Below, piece by piece: positions 1 through 9,300 of a stretch of 64,000 bases of DNA; positions within the stretch are counted from its first letter, which is position 1; each line of letters begins with the position of its first letter. The notes beneath the pieces were generated by a model. The model made no database searches. It was not told the DNA's origin and worked only from the letters and a program-made list of their open reading frames with translations. Source of the DNA: Blautia sp. Lineage in GTDB: Bacteria; Bacillota; Clostridia; Lachnospirales; Lachnospiraceae. Both the position numbers and the translations under genes were made by a program. Location: contig JAFTPT010000027.1 of NCBI GenBank assembly GCA_017463155.1, positions 62,001-126,000 of the forward strand, written 5' to 3'.

Positions 1-1
1 G

Positions 2-82
2 CTGATCGGGCGGCAGGCCATGGACAACGGGGTGTCCCGGCGGAGGATCGCCGAGCAGATCCTGGATGAGTTTGAAGCGTGA
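2..82 (+). CDS. C-terminal 26 residues of a gene entering the window
   Basis: An open frame runs from the left edge to a TGA at 80-82. The visible tail is charged and probably helical, ending in ILDEFEA. It precedes the arabinose genes on the same strand, but a promoter and an operator lie between it and araA, so it is not clearly in the same transcript. The fragment is too short to assign a family. Confidence 0.4.
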   Translation: MIGRQAMDNGVSRRRIAEQILDEFEA

Positions 83-156
83 CGGAAAATTGCATAAAAA
101 TGTATGGCCAAAACTGTACAACCCGCCGAAGTTGTCCAGGGTGCATCGCAGGGTTA

Positions 157-185
157 TTGACAAGCTTATGTCGTTGATTTATATT
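157..185 (+). promoter_or_regulatory. Vegetative promoter of araA
   Basis: TTGACA at 157-162 and TATATT at 180-185 are separated by exactly 17 bp, a near-consensus sigma-A promoter. Transcription would begin near 192, leaving a leader of about 190 nt before araA that contains the AraR operator. The strength of the match suggests that control is by repression. Confidence 0.75.
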
Positions 186-278
186 TTGCGTACAAGAGAG
201 CTAAATAGAGGCACATCTGTAAAGCGTAACCGGCAAAACTGTATGAAATAAGGGAGATGAATTGCAGACATATTCCTT

Positions 279-296
279 AATCTGTACGTACAACTT
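279..296 (+). promoter_or_regulatory. AraR operator-like palindrome
   Basis: The core TGTACGTACA at 283-292 is a perfect palindrome and matches the centre of the Bacillus AraR operator (about ATTTGTACGTACAAAT). It lies roughly 90 nt downstream of the predicted transcription start and upstream of araA, so a bound repressor could block elongation. A possible partial second site, CTGTACAA, occurs near 115-122 upstream of the promoter. In B. subtilis AraR binds paired operators cooperatively, so looping is conceivable here but is inference. Confidence 0.7.
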
Positions 297-380
297 GTTT
301 GTGACCGTATTTGCGGATCGTGAATCGCTCCGGGACATCAGGCAATTACGCTTCAAAAAAGAAAGGAAACAGGGTATATC

Positions 381-1817
381 ATGAAAAAACTGTATTTTAT
401 TCCGGGAAGCCAGGATCTGTACGGCGAAGAATGCCTGCGCCAGGTGGCGGCGGACTGTAAGGAAATGGTGGATTTCCTGAATGAGCAGCTGGCGGGGACC
501 ATCGTGGTGGAGCTTATGCCCACGGTCGAGACCTCGAAGATCTGCGTACAGGATATGAAGGCCGTGATGAATGACGATGACTGTGTCGGTGTGATCACCT
601 GGATGCACACCTTCTCACCGGCCAAGATGTGGATCAAAGGCCTGCAGCTGCTTCACAAACCGCTGCTGCATCTGCACACACAGGCCAACGAGAAGCTGCC
701 CTACGACACGATCGACATGGATTTCATGAACCTGAACCAGGCCGCCCACGGCGACCGCGAGTACGGGTTTATCCTGGCCAGGATGAACATTCCGCACGAG
801 GTCGTGGCCGGCTATTACAGGCACGCGCACGTACTGGCGAAGATCCGCCGCTTTGCCGAGGTGGCAAAGGCGATCGATCTTTCGAAGAATACCCGCGTTG
901 CCACCTTCGGCAACAACATGCGCGACGTCGCCGTGACCGACGGCAACCGCCTGGAGTGCGAGATCAAGTACGGCTGGGAGGTCAAATACTGGGGGATCGG
1001 TGAGATCGCAAAGCTTGCCGACGCATGCACCGAGGCCGAAGTGGATGCCAAGATGGCGGAATATGCCGGAAAATATACGATGGCGACGGATAACCTGGAC
1101 GTCGTGAAGACCCAGGCCCGCTACGAGATCGCCTTCGAGAAGTTCGCGGAAGCGAACGGCGTTACTGCCTTTACCGATAATTTCCAGGACCTGTTCGGCA
1201 TGGAGCAGCTTCCGGGCCTTGCGATGCAGAGCCTGATGGCGAAGGGCATCGGCTTCGGGCCGGAGGGCGACTACAAGATCAGTGCCTTCTCGGCGGTCCT
1301 GATGAAGATGGCCGAGGGAAGAGAGGGTGCGACCGGCTTTATCGAGGATTACACCTACGACCTGACCGAGGGCCGGGAGCTGGAGCTCGCCTCCCACATG
1401 CTGGAGGTACCGGCGTCCTTTGCAGCGAACAAGCCGGAGATCCAGGTACATCCGCTCGGGATCGGCGGCAAGGCGGATCCGGCACGGCTTGTGTTTGACG
1501 GCGTGACCGGCGACGGCATCCAGGTGACGCTGATCGATCTGGGCGATCATTTCCGCATCATCTGCGCGGATATCGAGCTGGTGAAGCAGCCGAAGCCCAT
1601 GCCGAAGCTGCCCGTGGCACGCATCATGTACCGCCACAAACCCAATTTCGAGATCGGAACGGCGGCCTGGTGCTATGCAGGCGGCGCACATCATTCCGTC
1701 GTCTCCACCGCGCTGACCCGCGAGGACATTGCCATGTTCGCGCGGCTGACCGGCACCGAGCTGATCACGATCGGCGATGATACCACGGAGGCGGATCTTC
1801 GGAAGTTTTACATGTGA
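381..1817 (+). CDS. araA: L-arabinose isomerase
   Basis: Cytoplasmic enzyme that interconverts L-arabinose and L-ribulose, the first step of arabinose catabolism. The 478-residue length is usual for the family. The N-terminus carries the family signature GSQDLYGEE (residues 9-17). The metal and catalytic residues known from E. coli AraA are present: Glu295 in GFGPEGD, Glu322 in IEDYTY, His339 in ASHMLEV and the histidines of GGAHHS near 437. The start ATG follows a purine-rich stretch. The repressor gene araR follows 70 bp later on the same strand, and an AraR-like operator lies in the leader. The kinase and epimerase genes of the pathway are not in the window, so they must lie elsewhere. The family assignment is certain. 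Confidence 0.97.
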   Translation: MKKLYFIPGSQDLYGEECLRQVAADCKEMVDFLNEQLAGTIVVELMPTVETSKICVQDMKAVMNDDDCVGVITWMHTFSPAKMWIKGLQLLHKPLLHLHTQANEKLPYDTIDMDFMNLNQAAHGDREYGFILARMNIPHEVVAGYYRHAHVLAKIRRFAEVAKAIDLSKNTRVATFGNNMRDVAVTDGNRLECEIKYGWEVKYWGIGEIAKLADACTEAEVDAKMAEYAGKYTMATDNLDVVKTQARYEIAFEKFAEANGVTAFTDNFQDLFGMEQLPGLAMQSLMAKGIGFGPEGDYKISAFSAVLMKMAEGREGATGFIEDYTYDLTEGRELELASHMLEVPASFAANKPEIQVHPLGIGGKADPARLVFDGVTGDGIQVTLIDLGDHFRIICADIELVKQPKPMPKLPVARIMYRHKPNFEIGTAAWCYAGGAHHSVVSTALTREDIAMFARLTGTELITIGDDTTEADLRKFYM

Positions 1818-1887
1818 TGATTACAGCGCAGCACGAAGAGCGAAGCAAGCCGTATCAGTCTGAATAAAAGGAGAAGGCGGTGCGAGT

Positions 1888-2976
1888 ATGCCGGGACAGG
1901 AAGCGAAATACCAGCAGGTGGTAGACTGGGTAAAACAGAATATCGCGGACGGTACCTTTCACGAGGGTGACAGGCTCATGTCAGAGAACGAGCTGAGCAC
2001 CCGTTTCGGCCTGAGCCGGCAGACGATCCGCCGGGCGACGGGGGAACTGGTCAGCCAGGGCCTCGTCACGAGGGTGAAAGGGAGCGGGACCTACATCGGA
2101 AGCCGCGCCGGAAGCCCTCCTCGTGAAAAGCACATGACCATCGCCGTCATCAGTACCTTCAATGAGAGCTATATCTTTCCGGCGATCCTGAAGGGGATCG
2201 GAGAGGTGCTGACGGATCACGGCTATTCCATGCAGGTTTCTTTTACGGACAATCGGCTTTACCGTGAGCAGGCGATCCTGCAGATGCTTCTTGAAAAGGA
2301 CAGCATCGACGGCCTGATCGTGGAGCCGGTAAAGAGCGCACTGCCCAATCCGAATATCGGGTATTACAGGGAGATCCGTGAAAGGGGGATCCCGATCCTT
2401 TTCTTTAATGCTTTCTATCCGGAGATCGACGCGGCATGCGTGCGGATCGACGATGAGCAGACCGCTGTAACAGCGACACAGATGCTGCTGGATGCCGGAC
2501 ACGAGAAGATCGGCGCTGTTTTTAAATCCGACGACGGGCAGGGGCCGCTGCGCTACAAAGGCTACCTGCGCGCGATGAGCGGGGTCGGCCGGAGAGCCGA
2601 GCAGGAGTCTGTCATCTGGCTTGATACGCCGGCGTCGCTCAGGATGGAACGCATGGCAGACTATCTGTTCGACCGGCTGCGCGGCTGCAGCGGCGTGATC
2701 TGCTACAATGACCAGATCGCTTACCAGCTGGTGAACCTGGCACTCGAACGCGGCATACGGATCCCGGAGGATCTGTCCGTGGTCGGAATCGACGATTCCT
2801 ATCTGGCAGATGTGTGCAAGGTTCCGTTTGCCTCGGTGGCACATCCCAAGCAGGCCCTGGGCCGGAAGGCCGCCGAGAATCTCATGCAGATGATCCGGGA
2901 TCCGGCCTTCGACGGCAGCTGCCTGATGGAAAGCCATGTCGTGATGCGGAACTCGATCGCACAGAGGGGCGATTGA
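1888..2976 (+). CDS. araR: AraR-type arabinose repressor (GntR DNA-binding head, LacI-type sensor)
   Basis: A 362-residue chimeric repressor. Residues about 5-72 form a GntR winged helix (LSTRFGLSRQTIRRA recognition region), and residues about 80-360 form a LacI/periplasmic-binding-like effector domain. It aligns along its length with B. subtilis AraR, including IDGLIVEPVKSAL, NIGYY, GQGPLRYKGY and VVGIDDSYLA. By family knowledge it binds L-arabinose and leaves its operators when the sugar is present. The ATG is preceded by AAGGAG with reasonable spacing. The likely target is the TGTACGTACA palindrome upstream of araA, so the pair forms a self-contained, locally regulated unit. Confidence 0.92.
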   Translation: MPGQEAKYQQVVDWVKQNIADGTFHEGDRLMSENELSTRFGLSRQTIRRATGELVSQGLVTRVKGSGTYIGSRAGSPPREKHMTIAVISTFNESYIFPAILKGIGEVLTDHGYSMQVSFTDNRLYREQAILQMLLEKDSIDGLIVEPVKSALPNPNIGYYREIRERGIPILFFNAFYPEIDAACVRIDDEQTAVTATQMLLDAGHEKIGAVFKSDDGQGPLRYKGYLRAMSGVGRRAEQESVIWLDTPASLRMERMADYLFDRLRGCSGVICYNDQIAYQLVNLALERGIRIPEDLSVVGIDDSYLADVCKVPFASVAHPKQALGRKAAENLMQMIRDPAFDGSCLMESHVVMRNSIAQRGD

Positions 2977-2998
2977 TGATAACCTGAATAATTACAAT

Positions 2999-3040
2999 GG
3001 AATGAGGGGACGGTTCCGCCGAGAACCGTCCCCTCATTCC
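2999..3040. repeat. REP-like palindrome, copy 1 (18-bp perfect stem)
   Basis: Positions 2999-3016 and 3023-3040 are perfect reverse complements around a 6-nt loop. The arm contains GGGGACGGTTC. The same core recurs at 16225, 17268, 26668, 30446 and 59674. It sits just after araR and could also act as a weak terminator, although no T-run follows. Confidence 0.85.
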
Positions 3041-3089
3041 GTCCTTTGTTCTGCTTGTAATTATTTTGTAATAAAATCCATTTTACCGT

Positions 3090-3118
3090 TCACTTGCTGG
3101 ACAAAATATGCTATAATA
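3090..3118 (+). promoter_or_regulatory. Probable promoter of the giant adhesin
   Basis: TATAAT at 3113-3118 is preceded by TGC, giving an extended -10 element. TTCACT at 3090-3095 provides a partial -35 with a 17-bp spacer. The adhesin start lies about 70 nt downstream. Confidence 0.6.
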
Positions 3119-3186
3119 AACAATAGTTTTGTAATATATAATTGGCTTTACTATATATTGTGGCATGTAAGGAAAGGACACACAAG

Positions 3187-6100
3187 ATGAAAAGATCGAG
3201 AGCAGCGAGAGCAGCCGCATTGGCGATGGCGGTGACACTTTTGTTTCAGCAGGCGGACCTGACGGCCCTTGCCGAGGAAAGCCGGCAGGCAGAAGATGCG
3301 GTCAGCGTCATGGAGAGTGAAGAAATACCGGAGGAGTCTTACGAGGAGACTTCGGAGCAGGAGGATCTTTCGCAGGCGGCGGATGAGTCCTTCGCGGAGG
3401 AGCCGGAGCAGCAGGAAGCCGGCTTTGAAGAGGATGCGGATTATTCCGGAGAGGAATCCGAAGCGTTTACGGATGACCCCGACGAGGACCCATATGAAGA
3501 AGAGTTCGAAGACAGTCTCGGCGACGGGGAGGAAGAATTCCCGGACGAAGAGTTTGAAGAGGAGGAACTTTCCGAGGAAGAGGAGCTTTCCGGGGAGGAA
3601 GAAGAACTCTCCGGTGAGGAAGGCGAGCGGACCAGGCGGGTCTATACCTACTCGGACGATGCTGTCACGGTAAAGGCGACCCTGGAGGATCCGGCCGCCG
3701 TACCCGATGCCGCCGAGTTTTCCGTCCGGGAGATCACGCCCTACACCCGCGATTATAACTATGATGCCTATATGGGCAAGATCGATGAGCTGGTCGAGGA
3801 GGGCGTTCTGACCAATCTGAGCGATGAGTCCGCGGACGAGTCCGACGACCCGGCCGACAGTGCCTGGAGTGAGGGCCTGGGCGGCACTCTGCTCTACGAT
3901 ATTGCCTTCCTTGTGGACAAGACCGACGAGGAGGGAAACATCATTGAGGGTGAGAAGGTGGAGTACCAGCCGGAGCAGGGCTCCGTCACCATCGATTTCA
4001 CGTTCCATGAGAGCCAGCTTTCGGAGGACCTGACGGCGGCAGCAGCCGGTGAGGTGGAGGTCGTTCATCTTCCGCTTGCGGACGATATCATGGAGGAACT
4101 GGATACGACGGCGGACGCGGTCGATATCAGCAGCGCCGATGTCCTGGCAGAGGTTCTCAGCGCGGATGTGGATGTCGAGGCGGAAGGCGCCCGCCAGGAC
4201 GCTCTGTCCTTTACAACGGACAGCTTCTCGGTCTATGCATTCCGCACGACGGCGGGCCAGAAAAACTACTGGGCCGGCTCTTCTACCTACACGATGAACG
4301 ATGTCTATGCGATGATGGGGCAGGCTACGGACTTCTCGGTCGTAGCCAGGCAGCTGATCAGCTATTCCCACATCGAAGGTAATATCGCGGTAGAGACCTA
4401 CACAACCAAGGGAAACGCAGGCAACCTGAATGAAGGCGGCCGCCTGATCGCCGGGAACAAGGTGGTCAGGATCAATGTCAGCAAGAGCATCACAGGGGGA
4501 AGCGGAACCTTCCGCTACGGTGTGTTCACATCTCCCTCGACAAACCAGTCGGCGGATCAGGCGATCTATACATTTGAGATCACCGCGCCGGGAACCTTCC
4601 CTCTGACGGCTGATAATGCGCCGAACGTATTTGCCGCCCTGGAGTCAAAGCCGGTCTATATCTATGAGCTGGACGGAGCTACCGGAAGGATCGTGACGGA
4701 TAAGGGAAATGTCACCTCGACAGCCGGCCAAACCTTCCAGGTGACCTATCAGACCGGAAACCAGGTCAACAACACATCCCTTGAGAACTACATCGGTTAT
4801 CTTGATATCCCGGTTGATCTGCAGATCGGTTATAACTACTTTGGGCCGGAGGGCACGGTGACCTACTTTGGTTCCGGCTCGATCGATCAAAGTACAGGTC
4901 AGAACCAGAGTACGGTTTACAGGACACCGGATCATGCCGTGAGCATCGAAGGCAGGGGCGCCTGGACCACCACGCTCAATCCGTATGTAAAGGTATCCGA
5001 TGTCGTCATCCCGATGCTCGAGGGCGTCATGCAGAATCTGGAGGGCGCCTCGGCCATGCTGGCGAACGCGAAGAACGGACCGACCACGGCGAGCAAGGGG
5101 CTGAACGTCATCAACCTGATCTCGACGACCGGCAATCTGAAAAATGATCTGGACAACGCGAACTTCGAACAGATCTCTGCCCAGGGCAGCGACCTGTATC
5201 ATGGGCAGGGTATCAGTGGTCTGCTTGCGGATCCGGAGGAAAACAGCCAGTACCTCCTGATCAACATCGACGCAACGAACTTTGACACCTACAATCTGAC
5301 CCAGCTGAAGATCGACGGGTATACGCCGGACAGTGATAACCAGTTCTCACGGCTGTCCTCCCACCTGATCTTCAACTTTGTACAGAGAGATGCTTCCGGC
5401 AATTTTGTTCCCTATACCGGCACCGTGACCGGGCAGGAAGTCGTGGGCGGCCTGGTGCTGGCACCCGGCGCTTATGTGGACCAGCGAGGTGCCATGTTCG
5501 GTGAAGTGATCGGCAACGTTGTGGACCGCAGTAACGCGAGCGGTGAGATCCACAAAAAGACCATCACCAGCAAGGACCGGGAGGTCCAGGTCAGCATCGC
5601 GAACGCAGGGAACGCTACGACCGTCAGTCTGCAGGCAAAAAAGGAGTTTGCCGGTAGGACGCTGACCAGTGAGGATGGTTTTGCCTTTACGCTGCAGGGA
5701 GTCACCGGGTCGGAGCCGATGCCGGCCGGAGCAAATCCGACGACCGGCAAGCTGATGGCGATGGCCGCGGCGAGGAACAACTGGATTGCCTCCTTCGGAA
5801 ATATCAGTTATACCTCGGAAGGTACCTACCGGTACACGATCACGGAGGAACGGGGAGGCACCGTGCACAACGGGATCACCTACGATCCGGCCGTCTATGA
5901 TGTGACCGTAACTGTCCGGATGCAGGACGGGCGCCTGACGGCTGACAAGTCGATCGTCAAGCGTGGCTCGTCCGGAAATGTTCAGGAGCCGGTGCCGTTC
6001 CGGAATACCTATGAGGCTGTCGGAAAAGTACGGCCCCATTCCTCCAAGGAGCTGAAAGGGCGTACCCTTACGGCCGGACAGTTCTCGTTTGTCCTGCAGG

Positions 6101-6342
6101 AGACCCGGGCGGATTTCACGACACCGGTGACCGGCAGTGTCAAGGAGACAAAGACCAACGATGCGTACGGCGGTGTCACCTTCTCCGAGATCAGCTATGT
6201 GAAGAATGAGACCCGGGATGACACCGGCACACATTACTATACGATCACCGAGGTGATCCCGGACGCGGCGGTCAATTCCGCCGGCGTGCAGTACAGGAAC
6301 GCGACGGCGGCCAGAAGGCGGCGGGCGGTCTCTGGACGCTGA
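3187..6342 (+). CDS. Giant adhesin, 5' segment (signal peptide to second isopeptide domain)
   Basis: First of three open segments. The ATG at 3187 is chosen because GGAAAGGA lies 9-17 nt upstream and a signal peptide follows at once (MKRSRAARAAALAMAVTLL, then a cleavage region ending TALA). Mature residues are very acidic up to about nt 3640. The choice-of-anchor-A-like domain and the first FctA-type domain (about nt 5620-6000) follow. The second FctA-type domain is cut at 6312, where the frame must shift by -1 for the homology to continue. The stop at 6340-6342 is out of the ancestral frame. Confidence 0.8.
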   Translation: MKRSRAARAAALAMAVTLLFQQADLTALAEESRQAEDAVSVMESEEIPEESYEETSEQEDLSQAADESFAEEPEQQEAGFEEDADYSGEESEAFTDDPDEDPYEEEFEDSLGDGEEEFPDEEFEEEELSEEEELSGEEEELSGEEGERTRRVYTYSDDAVTVKATLEDPAAVPDAAEFSVREITPYTRDYNYDAYMGKIDELVEEGVLTNLSDESADESDDPADSAWSEGLGGTLLYDIAFLVDKTDEEGNIIEGEKVEYQPEQGSVTIDFTFHESQLSEDLTAAAAGEVEVVHLPLADDIMEELDTTADAVDISSADVLAEVLSADVDVEAEGARQDALSFTTDSFSVYAFRTTAGQKNYWAGSSTYTMNDVYAMMGQATDFSVVARQLISYSHIEGNIAVETYTTKGNAGNLNEGGRLIAGNKVVRINVSKSITGGSGTFRYGVFTSPSTNQSADQAIYTFEITAPGTFPLTADNAPNVFAALESKPVYIYELDGATGRIVTDKGNVTSTAGQTFQVTYQTGNQVNNTSLENYIGYLDIPVDLQIGYNYFGPEGTVTYFGSGSIDQSTGQNQSTVYRTPDHAVSIEGRGAWTTTLNPYVKVSDVVIPMLEGVMQNLEGASAMLANAKNGPTTASKGLNVINLISTTGNLKNDLDNANFEQISAQGSDLYHGQGISGLLADPEENSQYLLINIDATNFDTYNLTQLKIDGYTPDSDNQFSRLSSHLIFNFVQRDASGNFVPYTGTVTGQEVVGGLVLAPGAYVDQRGAMFGEVIGNVVDRSNASGEIHKKTITSKDREVQVSIANAGNATTVSLQAKKEFAGRTLTSEDGFAFTLQGVTGSEPMPAGANPTTGKLMAMAAARNNWIASFGNISYTSEGTYRYTITEERGGTVHNGITYDPAVYDVTVTVRMQDGRLTADKSIVKRGSSGNVQEPVPFRNTYEAVGKVRPHSSKELKGRTLTAGQFSFVLQETRADFTTPVTGSVKETKTNDAYGGVTFSEISYVKNETRDDTGTHYYTITEVIPDAAVNSAGVQYRNATAARRRRAVSGR

Positions 6343-6365
6343 ACGGTTATACCTACGATGGCCAT

Positions 6366-9300
6366 GTGGAGCGCCTGTATGTGACGGTCAGCGACAATAA
6401 CAGCGGTACGCTCAGCGTGACCGAAGAATATACCCGCACGGATGAGAGCACCGGAAATGTTTTCCGGAATGAATATGAAGCCAAAGGGAGCGCAGAGCTG
6501 CTGGCGTACAAGGAGCTGAGCGGCGAAGAGCTGGCACCCGGTACCTTTACCTTCCGCCTGACGGCCGAGGGCAATGCACCGATGCCGGCAGATCCGACAG
6601 CCATCAACGGAAACAGCGGAGATGCAGCGACCGCTCTTTTCCAGAAGATCGATTATACTCTGGCGGACGCCGGAAAGACCTATACCTATTATATCCAGGA
6701 GGTGATCCCGGACGAGGCCGTCAACGACGCAGGCAAGACCTGGAAGGACGCGACGGATGCTGAAAAGGAAAACGGCACCTTCCGGATCATGGGCGTGACC
6801 TTTGACAACCACAAGGTGAAGGTGACGGTCACGGTCGCGAAGGACCAGGGGAACGGAACCCTTGCGACCACAGTCCGCTACGACAACGGCACCAGGCCCT
6901 ATACCTTCCGGAACAAGTATGAGGCGGAAGGAACGGCGATCCTGTACGCCTACAAGACGGTCAACGGAAAAGCACCGGGAGCGAACGAGCAGTTTACCTT
7001 TGAGCTTTATGAGTCGGATGCGAATGCAACGGTCGCAGCCGGCGCATCTCCCATACAGACCGTGCAGAACAACGGTGTGATGATCGTCTTTGCGCCGGTC
7101 AGCTATGACCAGGACGATGTTGATAAAACCTTCTATTATGTGATCCGTGAGAAGGTCACAGACAAGAAGACCGGCTATGTGCTGGACAGCCATGACTGCC
7201 TGGCACAGGTGAAGGTCGAGAAAAAGACTTCGGATGAATCGAAGCTTGTGACTATCGTTGAATACAGCAGCCGCTTCAGCACGACGGATATTCAGGACAA
7301 CGTATTCCGGAATACCTACAGTGCCGACGGAAAGCTGGTCCTTTCCGCACAGAAGCTTCTCAAGGGCCGTTCCATGCGCAACGGCGAGTTTACATTTGTT
7401 CTGGAGGATGAAGCCGGGAACGTGATCAGCACGAAGAAGACGGCCGGCACGGGATCGTCGTACACGGTTGTGTTTGACGAGATCGATTATGTTCTGAATA
7501 GTTCGCGCGACGATTCCGGAAGCTATACCTACCGGATCCGTGAGGTGATCCCGGAGGGGGCAAAGCTTCTTTCCGACGGACGTTACTTTAAAGACGGGAT
7601 GTTCTACGATGCGGCCAATGTCCAGGTGATCGACGTGACCGTTGTGGACGACCGCGACAATTCTCCCGGAAAGCTCGTTGTGACGGCACGCCGCAGAGGT
7701 GAAACGACAGCCATCAATTCGCCCGCTGAGCCGGCCGCGACCTTCCGGAATGAGTATGAGGCCGACGGGGAAATCAGCCTGACAGCCCTGAAGCAGCTGA
7801 ACGGGGACATCCCGAAGGCAGGCTCCTTTGAATTTGTGCTGACAGCACGGGAATCCGGCGCTCCGATGCCGGAGGACGGTGTGACCACGCGCAGCAACCG
7901 GGCGGACGGCGAGGTCCATTTTGATACGATCCATTATACCCAGGATGATATCGGGAAGACCTATCATTACGAGATCCGTGAGACGATCCCGAAGGATGCC
8001 AGGGACAACGGCGACGGAACCTTTACCAAGGATGGTTATACCTATGACGGACATGCATACCAGGTAACGGTGACGGTGGCCGACAAGGCGCAGCCGGACG
8101 GCACGCTTGTGATCACAACGGATCCGGCGGATCTGACAACGGCCGCCGGCCGGACCTTCCGCAACACGTATGAGTCGAAGGGGTCCGTTACGCTGCAGGC
8201 ACAGAAGAGCCTGAACGGAGAGACGCCGGAGGACGGTGCGTTCACCTTTACACTCTTTGACGTGACCGGGATCGCGGATTATGCCGCGCTCGGGACCGAT
8301 ACGCAGCGCCGCCTGGAGACCAGGACGAATGTGGGACGGAATGTCAGTTTCAGCCCGATCAACTACACCCAGGACGATGCCCGTAAGGTGTTCTCCTACC
8401 TGATCCTCGAGAATATCCCGGCCGACGCGGTTGCGGTGGATGATGAGACCCTCGTCTACAAGGATGCGGGCTTCCTCGACAAGGTCAGCCACGAGTGGAA
8501 GAAGAACGGCTATATCTATGACGGACACTATGAGCATGTGACGGTCTCCCTGACGGACAACAACGATGGGACCATCACGGCCGTACCGGTCTATGACCAT
8601 GAGGAAGGGGCTTCCTTCCGCAACCGGTATGAAGCCGAGGGCACCGTCAGCCTGAAAGCAGAGAAATTCCTGAACGGACAAAAGTTTACGACGCCGGGCG
8701 TCTTCAGCTTCAGCCTGACCGGCGTGAACGGCGCGCCGGTGCCTGCGAACACGACAGCGTTCAATGATGAAAAAGGGGAGGCGGTCTTCAGCGAGATCGG
8801 CTACACGCTCAAGGATGCCGGAAAGACGTACAATTATATCATCTGCGAGACCATCCCGGATGAAGCCGTCAACGCGGCAGGCAAAAAGTACAAAGACGCA
8901 TCCCAGGCGGAGAGAGAGGCCGGGGTCTGGACGTTAAGCGGCCTCACCTATGACGGCCATGAGTCGGAGGTGAGCGTAACGCTCGCTGACCAGGGCGACG
9001 GCACGCTCCGCACGGACGTCGTGTATAAGGATGAGGAAGGATCGACGGAAAAGGACGGAGCAGGACTTTTCTACAACATCTATGAAGCCTCCAGCTCGAT
9101 CACGCTCGGCGCGCGCAAGAGCCTGAACGGGGAGCCTGCACCTGCGGGGAAATTCACCTTTGTCCTGAAGGACGAGACAGGAAAAGTCCTGCAGGAGAAG
9201 GTGGCAAATGGTGCCGAAGGAGCCGTGGTCTTTGATGAGATCGGGTATGATCTTTCGGATCTGACTGATGCACATCTGGATCCGAATGGTAAGCGCACCA

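Noticed and set aside
215-232. cre-like (CcpA) site TGTAAAGCGTAACC in the araA leader
   Set aside because: The central CG is displaced by one base relative to the consensus and the right half does not match.
66-251. Short frame of about 61 codons upstream of araA
   Set aside because: It spans the araA promoter, has no ribosome site and has no recognisable sequence.
6305-6345. Programmed -1 frameshift in the adhesin
   Set aside because: No slippery heptamer or stimulatory structure is evident at 6312; a single-base loss explains the change equally well. The second break is an 8-nt deletion, which programmed shifting cannot explain.
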